DNA of 64,000 nucleotides from positions 1,459,121-1,523,120 of the forward strand of contig RPFO01000103.1 of the NCBI GenBank assembly GCA_009746045.1, given 5' to 3'. Below, piece after piece: positions 32,709 through 44,168 of this stretch. The notes beneath the pieces were generated by a model. The model ran no database searches. It saw nothing but the letters and a program-made list of their open reading frames with translations, and was not told where the DNA came from. This DNA comes from Mesostigma viride. Taxonomy: Eukaryota; Streptophyta; Mesostigmatophyceae; Mesostigmatales; Mesostigmataceae. Positions within the stretch are counted from its first letter, which is position 1. The number at the start of each line of letters is the position of its first letter. Made by a program: the position numbers and the translations under genes.

Positions 32709-34739
32709 ATGGCTTCCGGTACACGGAGCCGCACGGGCGAACACACAGATACGCCAAGTGGCGAGGCCGCAGGGTCCGTCCTGCCACGCTTTAGTGCGGA
32801 CGAGGCCACGAGGTTGATGCAAACCCTCGTGGCGCAACCTGAACTGGCCAAGCAGTTCAAGCATCTGATGCTTGCTGCTGACGATGCACTGAATCGCGGC
32901 CCTCTCAAGCAAACGGAGGTGCCCGCGGATCTACCTGCCGACTATACGGCGGACGACGCAGCAGATTTTCTAGCTGCTCTCAAGCGTCTGCGCGATGGAC
33001 GCGCAGACAAAGATTCGGAGCTGATTGGCAAGTTCCGTGCAGTATTCTGCAGTACAACAAAGCACCCAAACATTGCCAATCTAGTTCGCATTGCGGACGA
33101 CAACAAACAAACCTGGGAAGTTTTTTACAACGGTCTAGATGCCCACTTGTCGCGGTCTAAGGAAGAGGCCGACGAGCAAGCCTTCAATGACTTCGAGGGC
33201 TATGCAGTTAATAAGGCAAATTTGCCCGGGGCTGCACGTGATTTCCAGGTCTTCGTGCACAAGCACAAGCTGCTAGATACTCTCAAGCCCATTTTCCTGT
33301 GCAATCGATTTCTCAAGAAATGCGACCTGTCGTCGGATGTGCATCTGACCATAGCGACGGAACTCAAAAAGAAGAGTGCCGTCAGTTTCGACGAGGGCAT
33401 GCTGTATTTGATCTCATGCTTCAAGAGTGCGCAGTCCAAGCCGGCTGCCTCGGCTGCTCTGCCATCCCTGCGCAAGGTGGATACCGGCGCGTCTTCTTCT
33501 TCAGGCGCAGAGGCTCCAATTACGCGGTCGGAGCTTACGGCCATCCTGAAAAAGGTCGTCGGCCACGGCAACAACGGGGGCCAGCGAGGGCGCAAGCGCG
33601 GGCATGGTGGCGACGCCAAGCAGGGTGATAATCCCCCGGCCAAGCGGCAGCAGGGGGCGTCTACTGACCGCAAGCAACGCTGTGAGCGCTGCTTCGGACG
33701 TCGCCATGTCCGGGATGACTGCCGAGTTCGCCCGGACCTGGAGCTCGAGGACAACCTTTGCCGCAAGTGCCACGACGTTCTGCGTGGTCACAGCGTGGAG
33801 GCGTGCAAGGCCAAGCGCATCGTCGTCCACGGCACACGCGAGGAGTGGGCAGAGCGACGGGCAGCACGAAAGTCAGGTGAGAGCACGCTCGATACCCCTT
33901 CTTTTGCTCAATGCGTCACGCTGAACCGGGCCGTCGTAGAGCCTGACGTCGTTCCTAAAAGCAACGTGACTGCATCCTCTGTCTCATTCCGTGATGTGCT
34001 CACGCAATCCGTTGATGCTGCTCTGGCTCTGTCGCGCCAGGATCACGTGCTTCCTGAGCACGGGTCTACAATGCGTGACCTAAGCAATGTGGTGTCTTCT
34101 AGGTCGGGTGTGTACAACGCCGAGCGACCAAGCACTACTGCAGCACCCCAGCTAGATACTGGGGCGGTTGGGCCTATGAGGAATGTTGTGACAGTGCAAG
34201 AGAATGCTGGGCGGGCAGATGTTCTCGGTACACACCACCCTAGTGTGGATCTTCACATTGGCAAGGTGCTCACACGGGCGGCCTTTCGTGCAGCCTCTGA
34301 AGCTGCCCAGTTAGCCAATGTCACTACCCCAGTAGTCACCCCACCTGTTGAGAATCCTGACAATGCCACTGCACCTCAGGCTGTCACCCTGAAACTGTTA
34401 GCATACCAGATGCACCGTGCATACGGGCATGAGGCCCAAGCCGAGGTAGAGGGGGCACACATGTTGGGGGCACCTTTATACAACGAGCTGAAGAATGTGC
34501 GTGCTCAGTGTCCTGCCTGCATCAAGATCAGGAAGAAGTCGCGTAGGCGGCATGCCAAGACTCCACCCTTGGAGCGAGGGTACCTTGTGGGGGATGTCAT
34601 GCACATGGAAGGGGGGGACACCTATTTCATAGTCAAGGATAGGTTCAGCAAGGCCACCTACATTGAGCCGCTGCCTCACATGTTGAGGCTGACCTGCACA
34701 GGGCTATCAAGATCAGCCTGGCTTTCTTTCATCCCGTAG
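32709..34739 (+). CDS. Copia C Gag and integrase N-terminal part
   Basis: 676 residues from ATG 32709. A helical capsid region (32,770-33,430) is followed by a basic linker and two zinc fingers, CERCFGRRHVRDDC and CRKCHDVLRGHSVEAC (33,680-33,810). A variable linker leads to an integrase zinc region (HRAYGHEAQ, CPACIK) and the start of the core (GDVMHMEGGDTYFIVKDRFS). A one-base shift near 34680 sends the frame to a stop at 34739, while the core continues in the next frame. No protease motif precedes the integrase. Confidence 0.85.
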   Translation: MASGTRSRTGEHTDTPSGEAAGSVLPRFSADEATRLMQTLVAQPELAKQFKHLMLAADDALNRGPLKQTEVPADLPADYTADDAADFLAALKRLRDGRADKDSELIGKFRAVFCSTTKHPNIANLVRIADDNKQTWEVFYNGLDAHLSRSKEEADEQAFNDFEGYAVNKANLPGAARDFQVFVHKHKLLDTLKPIFLCNRFLKKCDLSSDVHLTIATELKKKSAVSFDEGMLYLISCFKSAQSKPAASAALPSLRKVDTGASSSSGAEAPITRSELTAILKKVVGHGNNGGQRGRKRGHGGDAKQGDNPPAKRQQGASTDRKQRCERCFGRRHVRDDCRVRPDLELEDNLCRKCHDVLRGHSVEACKAKRIVVHGTREEWAERRAARKSGESTLDTPSFAQCVTLNRAVVEPDVVPKSNVTASSVSFRDVLTQSVDAALALSRQDHVLPEHGSTMRDLSNVVSSRSGVYNAERPSTTAAPQLDTGAVGPMRNVVTVQENAGRADVLGTHHPSVDLHIGKVLTRAAFRAASEAAQLANVTTPVVTPPVENPDNATAPQAVTLKLLAYQMHRAYGHEAQAEVEGAHMLGAPLYNELKNVRAQCPACIKIRKKSRRRHAKTPPLERGYLVGDVMHMEGGDTYFIVKDRFSKATYIEPLPHMLRLTCTGLSRSAWLSFIP

Positions 34740-35460
34740 TGGAGCTCATGCTAGACCAGCAGTTCCGCTGTGTGCAAGGTTTGCCGGGGATGGAGGCCGT
34801 GGTCATCGTGGGGCGTGAGGATCACGGCAATATGGGCATGATAGATCGCACTGTAAGCTATGTCAAGACTGTGGCAGCCAAGCGACAGGATAACCCACAT
34901 GGCAAATCCTACGCGGTCAAGACGGCGTGGTGCAAGGAGCTCATGCATGTGTGCAACCATAGGCACGTGCTTGATGTCAAGGGCTTTGGGCTAGTCACGC
35001 CTCGGGGGCTGTCAGCGGGCACCTACTCACCCGAGGTAGTAGAGGCATACCAACAGCATCTACAGGATACCGCCGCCAAGCTGCGGCTCAAGGATGCCAC
35101 GCTGCCTGATTTGTCTAGCGCTTTTGAGGTCGGGCAGTTGGTCATGTTCCACAAGGAGAGCTCGCCCAGCGGCAAACGGGGCACCATGCAGGGGCCTGGG
35201 GCCATCACAAAGTTAGACTGGCCGCTGCGGGTCATAGACATAGAGTGGAATGATCGGGTGTATAGGGTACCATGGGCATCGGTGGCAGGCTATAAGCAAG
35301 GGGATAGCATGGAGAGTGAGCTGGCAGCCAACAGGGCACTGGGGTGGGTAGTGAAGGATAATGCGCCTGTCGTAGCATCTGAGGTGGTACCCCACGGGTC
35401 GCTCCCAGGGGCAGACACAGCTACACCCCCCCCTCCCCTGGGCCCCAATATGACCCCGTG
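34684..35460 (+). pseudogene. Copia C integrase core and C-terminal tail
   Basis: Continues the integrase after the shift: LMLDQQFRCVQ carries the second Asp. The expected catalytic Glu is Asp (GMIDRTV), where A has LVERT and B has AVERS. The tail FEVGQLVMFHKE and KLDWPLRVIDIEWN is SH3-like. The frame ends at 35491. A C8 run at 35426-35433 marks the shift to the next frame, which carries protease and RT. Confidence 0.8.
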
Positions 35461-37776
35461 GATGGGTGGGATGAGGATGGGGTGGGTTTGACGGGACCTA
35501 GTGCACGTAGTGACTCACCTCCTGTGCTAGCCACGGATAATGTGGGAGGCCCGCCTAGCGTGGCCTCGCCGGAGGGTCAGGGTCCTGCCCATGCGCCTCG
35601 CCCACCTAGGGACCTGGCTTCAACGGTCACGGCCTTGTGGCGTGCTCAGGCGCTTAAAGCGAAAGCTGCATCAGGGGTGGCTCAGGTCAAAACTCTCTCA
35701 CAGGGGGTCAGGCCGGTTAAGTCAGCCTTGTTTCCTACGTGTAGACCGTGGCAGCTGGTGGCTGTGGACACGCAAGCATCCGTGTCTATTATCTCTCGTC
35801 GGGCAGCCACCCTGTATCCAGTGCTAGAGTCGCCGTACAAATCGGTGACCGACTTTGCAGGCACTTCGGCATATCAAGTTACCGGGATGGTGGTGCTGCC
35901 GGTGTTGGGCATTGACACGCCGTTTCACGTCGTGGATGGCTACGAGGATGTGGCCTTGCTGGGCGAACCTTTCGTATCATACCCGGGGTTCTCAGTGTCC
36001 GCTGACTTGCTGTCAGTCGCGGGGGTGGGCAGCATCCCGCTTCGCGAGTACCACGCTCCATTGGGGGTGGTGGTCGGGCAGCCCGGCGTCGTGCGGCGCT
36101 TACCGATGGCGGCGTTTTCCACACCGCCGCTCGTCCAGTCCATCATTCAGCCTCAGGATTGGCACCCGCGCAGCTTCGGCCTCCACTCACACTCACTGGC
36201 GGCGGATAGCCCTGTGACGTGGGAGCAACTTGTCCTGGACTGTCAAGATCCTCTCAAGTTTGCTTTGTGGCGCGACGCGTTCATTCGAGCCAAGGAGCAG
36301 TGGCGAGAGCGCGAGGTCTACCGAGGATTGGAGAGTGTGCCAGCCGGGGCCACGCGGTTGCGGTTGAAGTTCGTGCTCACCTACAAGCCGGACGAGACCA
36401 ACTCTTCGGTGGTGTTCCGGGTAAGGCCCGTGGTCACGGAGACGAAGGGGTCCTCCCCGCTGGACGCCAAGGATCTTTATACCCCTGGGCTCAACCATGT
36501 TTCGCATCGGCTACTGACGGTCATCTACTTGGGCAAGCGGAACGCGGGCAAGGACTACGGGATGTGGTGCGGTGACTTTCAGCGGGCATTCCTCCACAGC
36601 GACGCTGGGGTCGCGCAGCAAACATGGCAAGGCACCCGCTACGTGGTGAAGGTCCCGGTGGTCTGGCAGGATGGCACCATTGGCAGCGAGTATATCGAGC
36701 TGTTGACAGGGGTGGAGGGGCTGCAGAGCTCTCCCATCATCTTCCGCATTTCCGCGGAGGAGGTCTTGCAGAGCTTAGGGGCCACGTACCATCGCGCGGA
36801 TCCTAACTTCTTTGTGGTCCCCACCGGCGTCCCTGGCGAGCCAGCCCTCTTCGTGTGGCATGGCGATGACTTCAAGCTGGTGGCACCTCGCACCTTTGCT
36901 ACCCAGTTTCTTGCTGCAGTGGCGGCTAAGTTTCCCCTGGGCAGGGCGGTGGATCATGAGGAGGGTAAACCCGTGGTGTTTTGCGGCGTGCAGTCTACGT
37001 TGCAGCGGGATTCGCGTTCTGGCGAATGGGTCATGCACATGCAGGATAGCCGCAACTATGTGGTTGACCTGCTGGCCGACCTCCCGTCCCCGCTGTTGGC
37101 AACCCATGGGCCCTCGGTTAAGGGCAAGCTCGGGTGGTTGGCGGACACGGTGGCACCTGATTTGGCGGTGCTCGCTCGCCTGCCCGATGATGTGCTGGAA
37201 GGACTAGGGTCCATTCATGTTCGGCGGCAGCTGGCCATGACGCCCGGCATTGTGCTTCGTGGGCTCGATTGCTCACAGCCGGTGCACCTCGAGATAGTGA
37301 CGGATGCTAATCTAGAGACGCGCACAGTCAGCCAAGTGCGGGCCCGCATGGGGGCACTGTTCTTTATTAGCAATGAGGGACAGCCTGGCATGTTGTTAGA
37401 TTGGTACTCGCGCTTGCACAGCCGCATTGCCACTAGCCCCAACACGGCTGAATGCCGGGGCATTGTTTCAGCTATCTCACATGGCATGTGGCTGCGGTAC
37501 TTGCTGGGTTGGGTATTTGGCTCGTGTGGGTTCACTCTTCACTGGACTAGCACGGTGCACACTGACTCACAAAGTTGTTTGGCCTTCCTTGACAATCCCT
37601 ATGCGCGGTCACAGGACGTTGATTACCTCGTACTCGCTGAGGCGGCCTCCTGCGTCACGCGTCTCCAGCACATCGCGGATGAACTCAATCCCGCGGATGC
37701 ACTCACCAAGGAGGCGCGGGAGGCTGCCCCGCAGTACGCAGTGTTGCGCAAGCGCATGACGATGCAACACCCGTGA
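35434..37776 (+). CDS. Copia C retropepsin-like domain, reverse transcriptase, RNase H
   Basis: About 780 residues, open throughout. The retropepsin-like domain has AVDTQASVSIIS (35763) and VALLGEPF. RT shows RLRLKFVLTYK, DFQRAFLHSD, GVEGLQSSP and VWHGDDF (36857). RNase H shows VTDANLETR, WYSRLHSRIATSPNTAECR, HTDSQSC and NPADALTKEA. The order protease, RT, RNase H after integrase is as in A and B. Apart from two one-base shifts upstream, C is the best preserved of the group. Confidence 0.9.
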   Translation, partial: SPGPQYDPVDGWDEDGVGLTGPSARSDSPPVLATDNVGGPPSVASPEGQGPAHAPRPPRDLASTVTALWRAQALKAKAASGVAQVKTLSQGVRPVKSALFPTCRPWQLVAVDTQASVSIISRRAATLYPVLESPYKSVTDFAGTSAYQVTGMVVLPVLGIDTPFHVVDGYEDVALLGEPFVSYPGFSVSADLLSVAGVGSIPLREYHAPLGVVVGQPGVVRRLPMAAFSTPPLVQSIIQPQDWHPRSFGLHSHSLAADSPVTWEQLVLDCQDPLKFALWRDAFIRAKEQWREREVYRGLESVPAGATRLRLKFVLTYKPDETNSSVVFRVRPVVTETKGSSPLDAKDLYTPGLNHVSHRLLTVIYLGKRNAGKDYGMWCGDFQRAFLHSDAGVAQQTWQGTRYVVKVPVVWQDGTIGSEYIELLTGVEGLQSSPIIFRISAEEVLQSLGATYHRADPNFFVVPTGVPGEPALFVWHGDDFKLVAPRTFATQFLAAVAAKFPLGRAVDHEEGKPVVFCGVQSTLQRDSRSGEWVMHMQDSRNYVVDLLADLPSPLLATHGPSVKGKLGWLADTVAPDLAVLARLPDDVLEGLGSIHVRRQLAMTPGIVLRGLDCSQPVHLEIVTDANLETRTVSQVRARMGALFFISNEGQPGMLLDWYSRLHSRIATSPNTAECRGIVSAISHGMWLRYLLGWVFGSCGFTLHWTSTVHTDSQSCLAFLDNPYARSQDVDYLVLAEAASCVTRLQHIADELNPADALTKEAREAAPQYAVLRKRMTMQHP

Positions 37777-38153
37777 GCCACACAGGGTTACGGCTCGGGC
37801 GCTTTATGAATACAGCCATAACTCACCCTGTGTTGCTAGCATTCACGAATATCATGGTGGTAGTTTTTTTGCTTGTCCTGACCATACCCTAGCCACGTTG
37901 GACGGTGCCTTGGGCCCGTCGGCGGGTCACTGGTCCTAATAAATGGGTCACCTTTTGTCTGGTGGCATAGTTGTTTTTTTCTCGATACTTATTACATCAC
38001 TATTCATGTGTGATCACAAGGGCGCGGGTCGATACCGTGGTGATTTTGACGGCCTTGAGGCCCCCTTGAGTTCCCTACCTTAGAGGGTTTTGTATGGTCT
38101 GCATTTGATGTAATTATTTTGATAATTAATCAAAGAACAAAAGAGTATGTCGG
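37777..38153 (+). other. Copia C 3' untranslated region
   Basis: 377 bp without coding signal. It ends in CAAAGAACAAAAGAG and a few bases before the 3' LTR, a likely polypurine tract. Confidence 0.6.
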
Positions 38154-38498
38154 AGTTGAGTAACTCTAGAGCCCTAGGAGCTGGCTCTAAGTTCCCCATG
38201 TCCGTCCGCACGCCTTCCGCTAGCGTCCGCTAAGCCGCCGGCTATAATCCGGCGGTCCGATGCGGTCGACCGGTCTAAGGGCGGCGCCTAGGGCCGGCGC
38301 CACCTAGGCCCCAGTCCGGGGCCTTATCCGGGTCGGTACGGACAGCTAGCTTGTCCCACGGTTACGGCTAACCGGATAGGGTTTGCTGGCTAAGACATAA
38401 ACCAGTGGTGGGCCAGCTCCGACAGCAGTTCTCTGTGTTCGCCTTATCCCAAGCTCAACGTGACCGACCGCCATAGCTGAGCCGGTCGGGCTTTAACT
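38154..38498 (+). mobile_element. Copia C 3' LTR
   Basis: 345 bp, identical by eye to 32345-32689. It is followed by the GCTTG target duplication. Confidence 0.95.
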
Positions 38499-38598
38499 GC
38501 TTGGTGCACGGGTTAAAAGGTTGCTGCCTTGCAACTTTGGCTCATCCCGTTGTGTGCGTAAGAGACCAGGAACTCACAGTTCTGGCTGCTCGCTAACT
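38499..38598 (+). mobile_element. Copia B 3' LTR, remaining part
   Basis: The GCTTG duplication is followed by the last 95 bp of the B LTR, ending GCTAACT. One base differs from the 5' LTR (GTGCACGGG against GTGCACGAG). Confidence 0.9.
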
Positions 38599-40087
38599 GG
38601 AGGAACCCCAGGCTGGCCGAACTGAACCCGCCAAGGGTTGTTCGCTCGTTAAAAATCCAGTGTGATGCAGGTCACGGACATACTTGGCCGCCGACCTCAT
38701 GACAGGCAATTCCGTAGCCAGCCAGGTGTAGAATAAAACCATGATGCTTTATATATTTGGAAAGCAACCAAACCATTCAAATTTAATTTCAAAAGACATC
38801 GACAAGAATACAAGTGTTGTCTAGTCGTATAATGTCGTACTTGTGCGTCACTGTCCAAATAAGGCTAAGCGGTTCTTGATAACCTAGCAGGCCTCGGGTG
38901 ACGCCACACTGCTCCGCTTGGCTTACGGCTGGCAGTGTCCTTTAGCGCCCCCTATCCTGTCTACCTATCCCGCTTACCCCAGCTATGGCTCACTGGCCAA
39001 CGACGACCGGGTTCCTTCCCGAGTCTCGCCCACAATACACACATCATCTTGACGAAACCAAACAGTTATCACTTCCGTCAACCTTGATCTCATGACAATT
39101 ACTCATTGCAACCACTCTCGGGGGCTGCTCCGGATTGTTCCACTATTAAACCCCTTGACGACAACACCAAGTTGTGAGGGAGAGTAACGAGCAAACAACG
39201 ACCACCATGGCCGCTGCCGTGCTCCTAAATACCTCCAAAAAACCCGGCATCCATGCGCTGTCGCATTTGCCAGCAAGCCGCCTGACGTGCAGTTAGACTG
39301 CCAGCAAAATGCTTAGCAAGTCTGTTCGACAGCCACGTGCGAGCCAGCACACCGCACACTACGATCTGCGTATCTAGCTTTGTCCGATGGACTGAACATC
39401 ATTCCGTCTAGACAATACAAAAGATTCGTAACTGCCAAATGTCACGCACCGGAATATTGCGCAAGCCACCAAGGCTTTGCGCCCCAAAGTCTTGCGCCCG
39501 AACCTAAGTCAGGTCACCTAAGACTGTCACTCTAGAAATTCAGGCCTTTCCGGCGCGGCGCTCTACACCGGCCCAAGGAACAAAGCCTGCGGCCTATACT
39601 GAATCGGAACCAACCAAACGTCGGACGTAACGATTCCGATTACGGCAATCGCGTAACTTCTTGAGTGCACGGACGTAAATGATCACGGACGTGACAGCTG
39701 TCGCGTTTGCGTGCCATTATATCCTGGACTGATCATTACCGCTACTTGAATGCATCCACTATCAGCAGTAATCATGTGTGTGATATGCCACCTCCCCCCC
39801 ACTCTTTAGCTCACAACAACTTGAGAGCAAAAAGTGAAAGAAAGGCATCTCACACAACCGAAGGAAGCCCAAAGAGGGCGTCATTCCAGGCAGCAGCAAA
39901 AAGGAAAAAAAAAATCCAGCTGCTCAAAGATGCTTTTCCAGGATCAGCAACAACCTTAACATGCATGCTTTTACAGGCTTAGCAATAACCCCTTCAATGG
40001 CTTTTTACAGGGAAAAGCCTAACCTCTTCAGATGCTTTTGAAGGCTAAGCAATAACCTCTTCCTTGTGCTTCCCTGGGTGAAGCAGG
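38599..40087 (-). repeat. Tandem 1.49-kb unit, copy 1
   Basis: Begins AGGAACCCCAGGC near 38601 and is followed by near-identical units. Spacing to the next copy is 1,487 bp. Confidence 0.95.
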
Positions 40088-41578
40088 AGGAACCCCAGGC
40101 TGGCCGAACTGAACCCGCCAAGGGTTGTTCGCTCGTTAAAAATCCAGTGTGATGCAGGTCACGGACATACTTGGCCGCCGACCTCATGACAGGCAATTCC
40201 GTAGCCAGCCAGGTGTAGAATAAAACCATGATGCTTTATATATTTGGAAAGCAACCAAACCATTCACATTTAATTTTAAAAGACATCGACAAGAATACAA
40301 GTGTTGTCTAGTCGTATAAATTTGTCGTACTTGTGCGTCACTGTCCAAATAAGGCTAAGCGGTTCTTGATAACCTAGCAGGCCTCGGGTGACGCCACACT
40401 GCTCCGCTTGGCTTACGGCTGGCAGTGTCCTTTAGCGCCCCCTATCCTGTCTACCTATCCCGCTTACCCCAGCTATGGCTCACTGGCCAACGACGACCGG
40501 GTTCCTTCCCGAGTCTCGCCCACAATACACACATCATCTTGACGAAACCAAACAGTTATCACTTCCGTCAACCTTGATCTCATGACAATTACTCATTGCA
40601 ACCACTCTCGGGGGCTGCTCCGGATTGTTCCACTATTAAACCCCTTGACGACAACACCAAGTTGTGAGGGAGAGTAACGAGCAAACAACGACCACCATGG
40701 CCGCTGCCGTGCTCCTAAATACCTCCAAAAAACCCGGCATCCATGCGCTGTCGCATTTGCCAGCAAGCCGCCTGACGTGCAGTTAGACTGCCAGCAAAAT
40801 GCTTAGCAAGTCTGTTCGACAGCCACGTGCGAGCCAGCACACCGCACACTACGATCTGCGTATCTAGCTTTGTCCGATGGACTGAACATCATTCCGTCTA
40901 GACAATACAAAAGATTCGTAACTGCCAAATGTCACGCACCGGAATATTGCGCAAGCCACCAAGGCTTTGCGCCCCAAAGTCTTGCGCCCGAACCTAAGTC
41001 AGGTCACCTAAGACTGTCACTCTAGAAATTCAGGCCTTTCCGGCGCGGCGCTCTACACCGGCCCAAGGAACAAAGCCTGCGGCCTATACTGAATCGGAAC
41101 CAACCAAACGTCGGACGTAACGATTCCGATTACGGCAATCGCGTAACTTCTTGAGTGCACGGACGTAAATGATCACGGACGTGACAGCTGTCGCGTTTGC
41201 GTGCCATTATATCCTGGACTGATCATTACCGCTACTTGAATGCATCCACTATCAGCAGTAATCATGTGTGTGATATGCCACCTCCCCCCCCACTCTTTAG
41301 CTCACAACAACTTGAGAGCAAAAAGTGAAAGAAAGGCATCTCACACAACCGAAGGAAGCCCAAAGAGGGCGTCATTCCAGGCAGCAGCAAAAAGGAAAAA
41401 AAAAATCCAGCTGCTCAAAGATGCTTTTCCAGGATCAGCAACAACCTTAACATGCATGCTTTTACAGGCTTAGCAATAACCCCTTCAATGGCTTTTTACA
41501 GGGAAAAGCCTAACCTCTTCAGATGCTTTTGAAGGCTAAGCAATAACCTCTTCCTTGTGCTTCCCTGGGTGAAGCAGG
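40088..41578 (-). repeat. Tandem 1.49-kb unit, copy 2
   Basis: 1,491 bp, nearly identical to copy 3. It shares with copies 3 and 4 the variant GTATAAATTTGTCG, where copies 0 and 1 have GTATAATGTCG, so copies 2-4 arose by later duplication. Confidence 0.95.
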
Positions 41579-43069
41579 AGGAACCGCAGGCTGGCCGAAC
41601 TGAACCCGCCAAGGGTTGTTCGCTCGTTAAAAATCCAGTGTGATGCAGGTCACGGACATACTTGGCCGCCGACCTCATGACAGGCAATTCCGTAGCCAGC
41701 CAGGTGTAGAATAAAACCATGATGCTTTATATATTTGGAAAGCAACCAAACCATTCACATTTAATTTTAAAAGACATCGACAAGAATACAAGTGTTGTCT
41801 AGTCGTATAAATTTGTCGTACTTGTGCGTCACTGTCCAAATAAGGCTAAGCGGTTCTTGATAACCTAGCAGGCCTCGGGTGACGCCACACTGCTCCGCTT
41901 GGCTTACGGCTGGCAGTGTCCTTTAGCGCCCCCTATCCTGTCTACCTATCCCGCTTACCCCAGCTATGGCTCACTGGCCAACGACGACCGGGTTCCTTCC
42001 CGAGTCTCGCCCACAATACACACATCATCTTGACGAAACCAAACAGTTATCACTTCCGTCAACCTTGATCTCATGACAATTACTCATTGCAACCACTCTC
42101 GGGGGCTGCTCCGGATTGTTCCACTATTAAACCCCTTGACGACAACACCAAGTTGTGAGGGAGAGTAACGAGCAAACAACGACCACCATGGCCGCTGCCG
42201 TGCTCCTAAATACCTCCAAAAAACCCGGCATCCATGCGCTGTCGCATTTGCCAGCAAGCCGCCTGACGTGCAGTTAGACTGCCAGCAAAATGCTTAGCAA
42301 GTCTGTTCGACAGCCACGTGCGAGCCAGCACACCGCACACTACGATCTGCGTATCTAGCTTTGTCCGATGGACTGAACATCATTCCGTCTAGACAATACA
42401 AAAGATTCGTAACTGCCAAATGTCACGCACCGGAATATTGCGCAAGCCACCAAGGCTTTGCGCCCCAAAGTCTTGCGCCCGAACCTAAGTCAGGTCACCT
42501 AAGACTGTCACTCTAGAAATTCAGGCCTTTCCGGCGCGGCGCTCTACACCGGCCCAAGGAACAAAGCCTGCGGCCTATACTGAATCGGAACCAACCAAAC
42601 GTCGGACGTAACGATTCCGATTACGGCAATCGCGTAACTTCTTGAGTGCACGGACGTAAATGATCACGGACGTGACAGCTGTCGCGTTTGCGTGCCATTA
42701 TATCCTGGACTGATCATTACCGCTACTTGAATGCATCCACTATCAGCAGTAATCATGTGTGTGATATGCCACCTCCCCCCCCACTCTTTAGCTCACAACA
42801 ACTTGAGAGCAAAAAGTGAAAGAAAGGCATCTCACACAACCGAAGGAAGCCCAAAGAGGGCGTCATTCCAGGCAGCAGCAAAAAGGAAAAAAAAAATCCA
42901 GCTGCTCAAAGATGCTTTTCCAGGATCAGCAACAACCTTAACATGCATGCTTTTACAGGCTTAGCAATAACCCCTTCAATGGCTTTTTACAGGGAAAAGC
43001 CTAACCTCTTCAGATGCTTTTGAAGGCTAAGCAATAACCTCTTCCTTGTGCTTCCCTGGGTGAAGCAGG
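41579..43069 (-). repeat. Tandem 1.49-kb unit, copy 3
   Basis: 1,491 bp. It differs from copy 2 by few bases, for example AACCGCAGG against AACCCCAGG near its start. Confidence 0.95.
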
Positions 43070-44168
43070 AGGAACCCCAGGCTGGCCGAACTGAACCCGC
43101 CAAGGGTTGTTCGCTCGTTAAAAATCCAGTGTGATGCAGGTCACGGACATACTTGGCCGCCGACCTCATGACAGGCAATTCCGTAGCCAGCCAGGTGTAG
43201 AATAAAACCATGATGCTTTATATATTTGGAAAGCAACCAAACCATTCACATTTAATTTTAAAAGACATCGACAAGAATACAAGTGTTGTCTAGTCGTATA
43301 AATTTGTCGTACTTGTGCGTCACTGTCCAAATAAGGCTAAGCGGTTCTTGATAACCTAGCAGGCCTCGGGTGACGCCACACTGCTCCGCTTGGCTTACGG
43401 CTGGCAGTGTCCTTTAGCGCCCCCTATCCTGTCTACCTATCCCGCTTACCCCAGCTATGGCTCACTGGCCAACGACGACCGGGTTCCTTCCCGAGTCTCG
43501 CCCACAATACACACATCATCTTGACGAAACCAAACAGTTATCACTTCCGTCAACCTTGATCTCATGACAATTACTCATTGCAACCACTCTCGGGGGCTGC
43601 TCCGGATTGTTCCACTATTAAACCCCTTGACGACAACACCAAGTTGTGAGGGAGAGTAACGAGCAAACAACGACCACCATGGCCGCTGCCGTGCTCCTAA
43701 ATACCTCCAAAAAACCCGGCATCCATGCGCTGTCGCATTTGCCAGCAAGCCGCCTGACGTGCAGTTAGACTGCCAGCAAAATGCTTAGCAAGTCTGTTCG
43801 ACAGCCACGTGCGAGCCAGCACACCGCACACTACGATCTGCGTATCTAGCTTTGTCCGATGGACTGAACATCATTCCGTCTAGACAATACAAAAGATTCG
43901 TAACTGCCAAATGTCACGCACCGGAATATTGCGCAAGCCACCAAGGCTTTGCGCCCCAAAGTCTTGCGCCCGAACCTAAGTCAGGTCACCTAAGACTGTC
44001 ACTCTAGAAATTCAGGCCTTTCCGGCGCGGCGCTCTACACCGGCCCAAGGAACAAAGCCTGCGGCCTATACTGAATCGGAACCAACCAAACGTCGGACGT
44101 AACGATTCCGATTACGGCAATCGCGCAACTTCTTGAGTGCACGGACGTAAATGATCACGGACGTGACA
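43070..44168 (-). repeat. Tandem 1.49-kb unit, copy 4 (partial)
   Basis: 1,099 bp. It stops at GGACGTGACA, exactly the internal junction of the other units (CGTGACA/GCTGTCGCG), and is followed by the TGCA duplication. On the minus strand the array therefore begins TGTCACG, the same terminus as gypsy G. Confidence 0.9.

Noticed and set aside
39707-43211. Recurring 74-91 residue open frames in the array
   Set aside because: They repeat only because the DNA unit repeats. There is no domain, and the composition is that of non-coding DNA.
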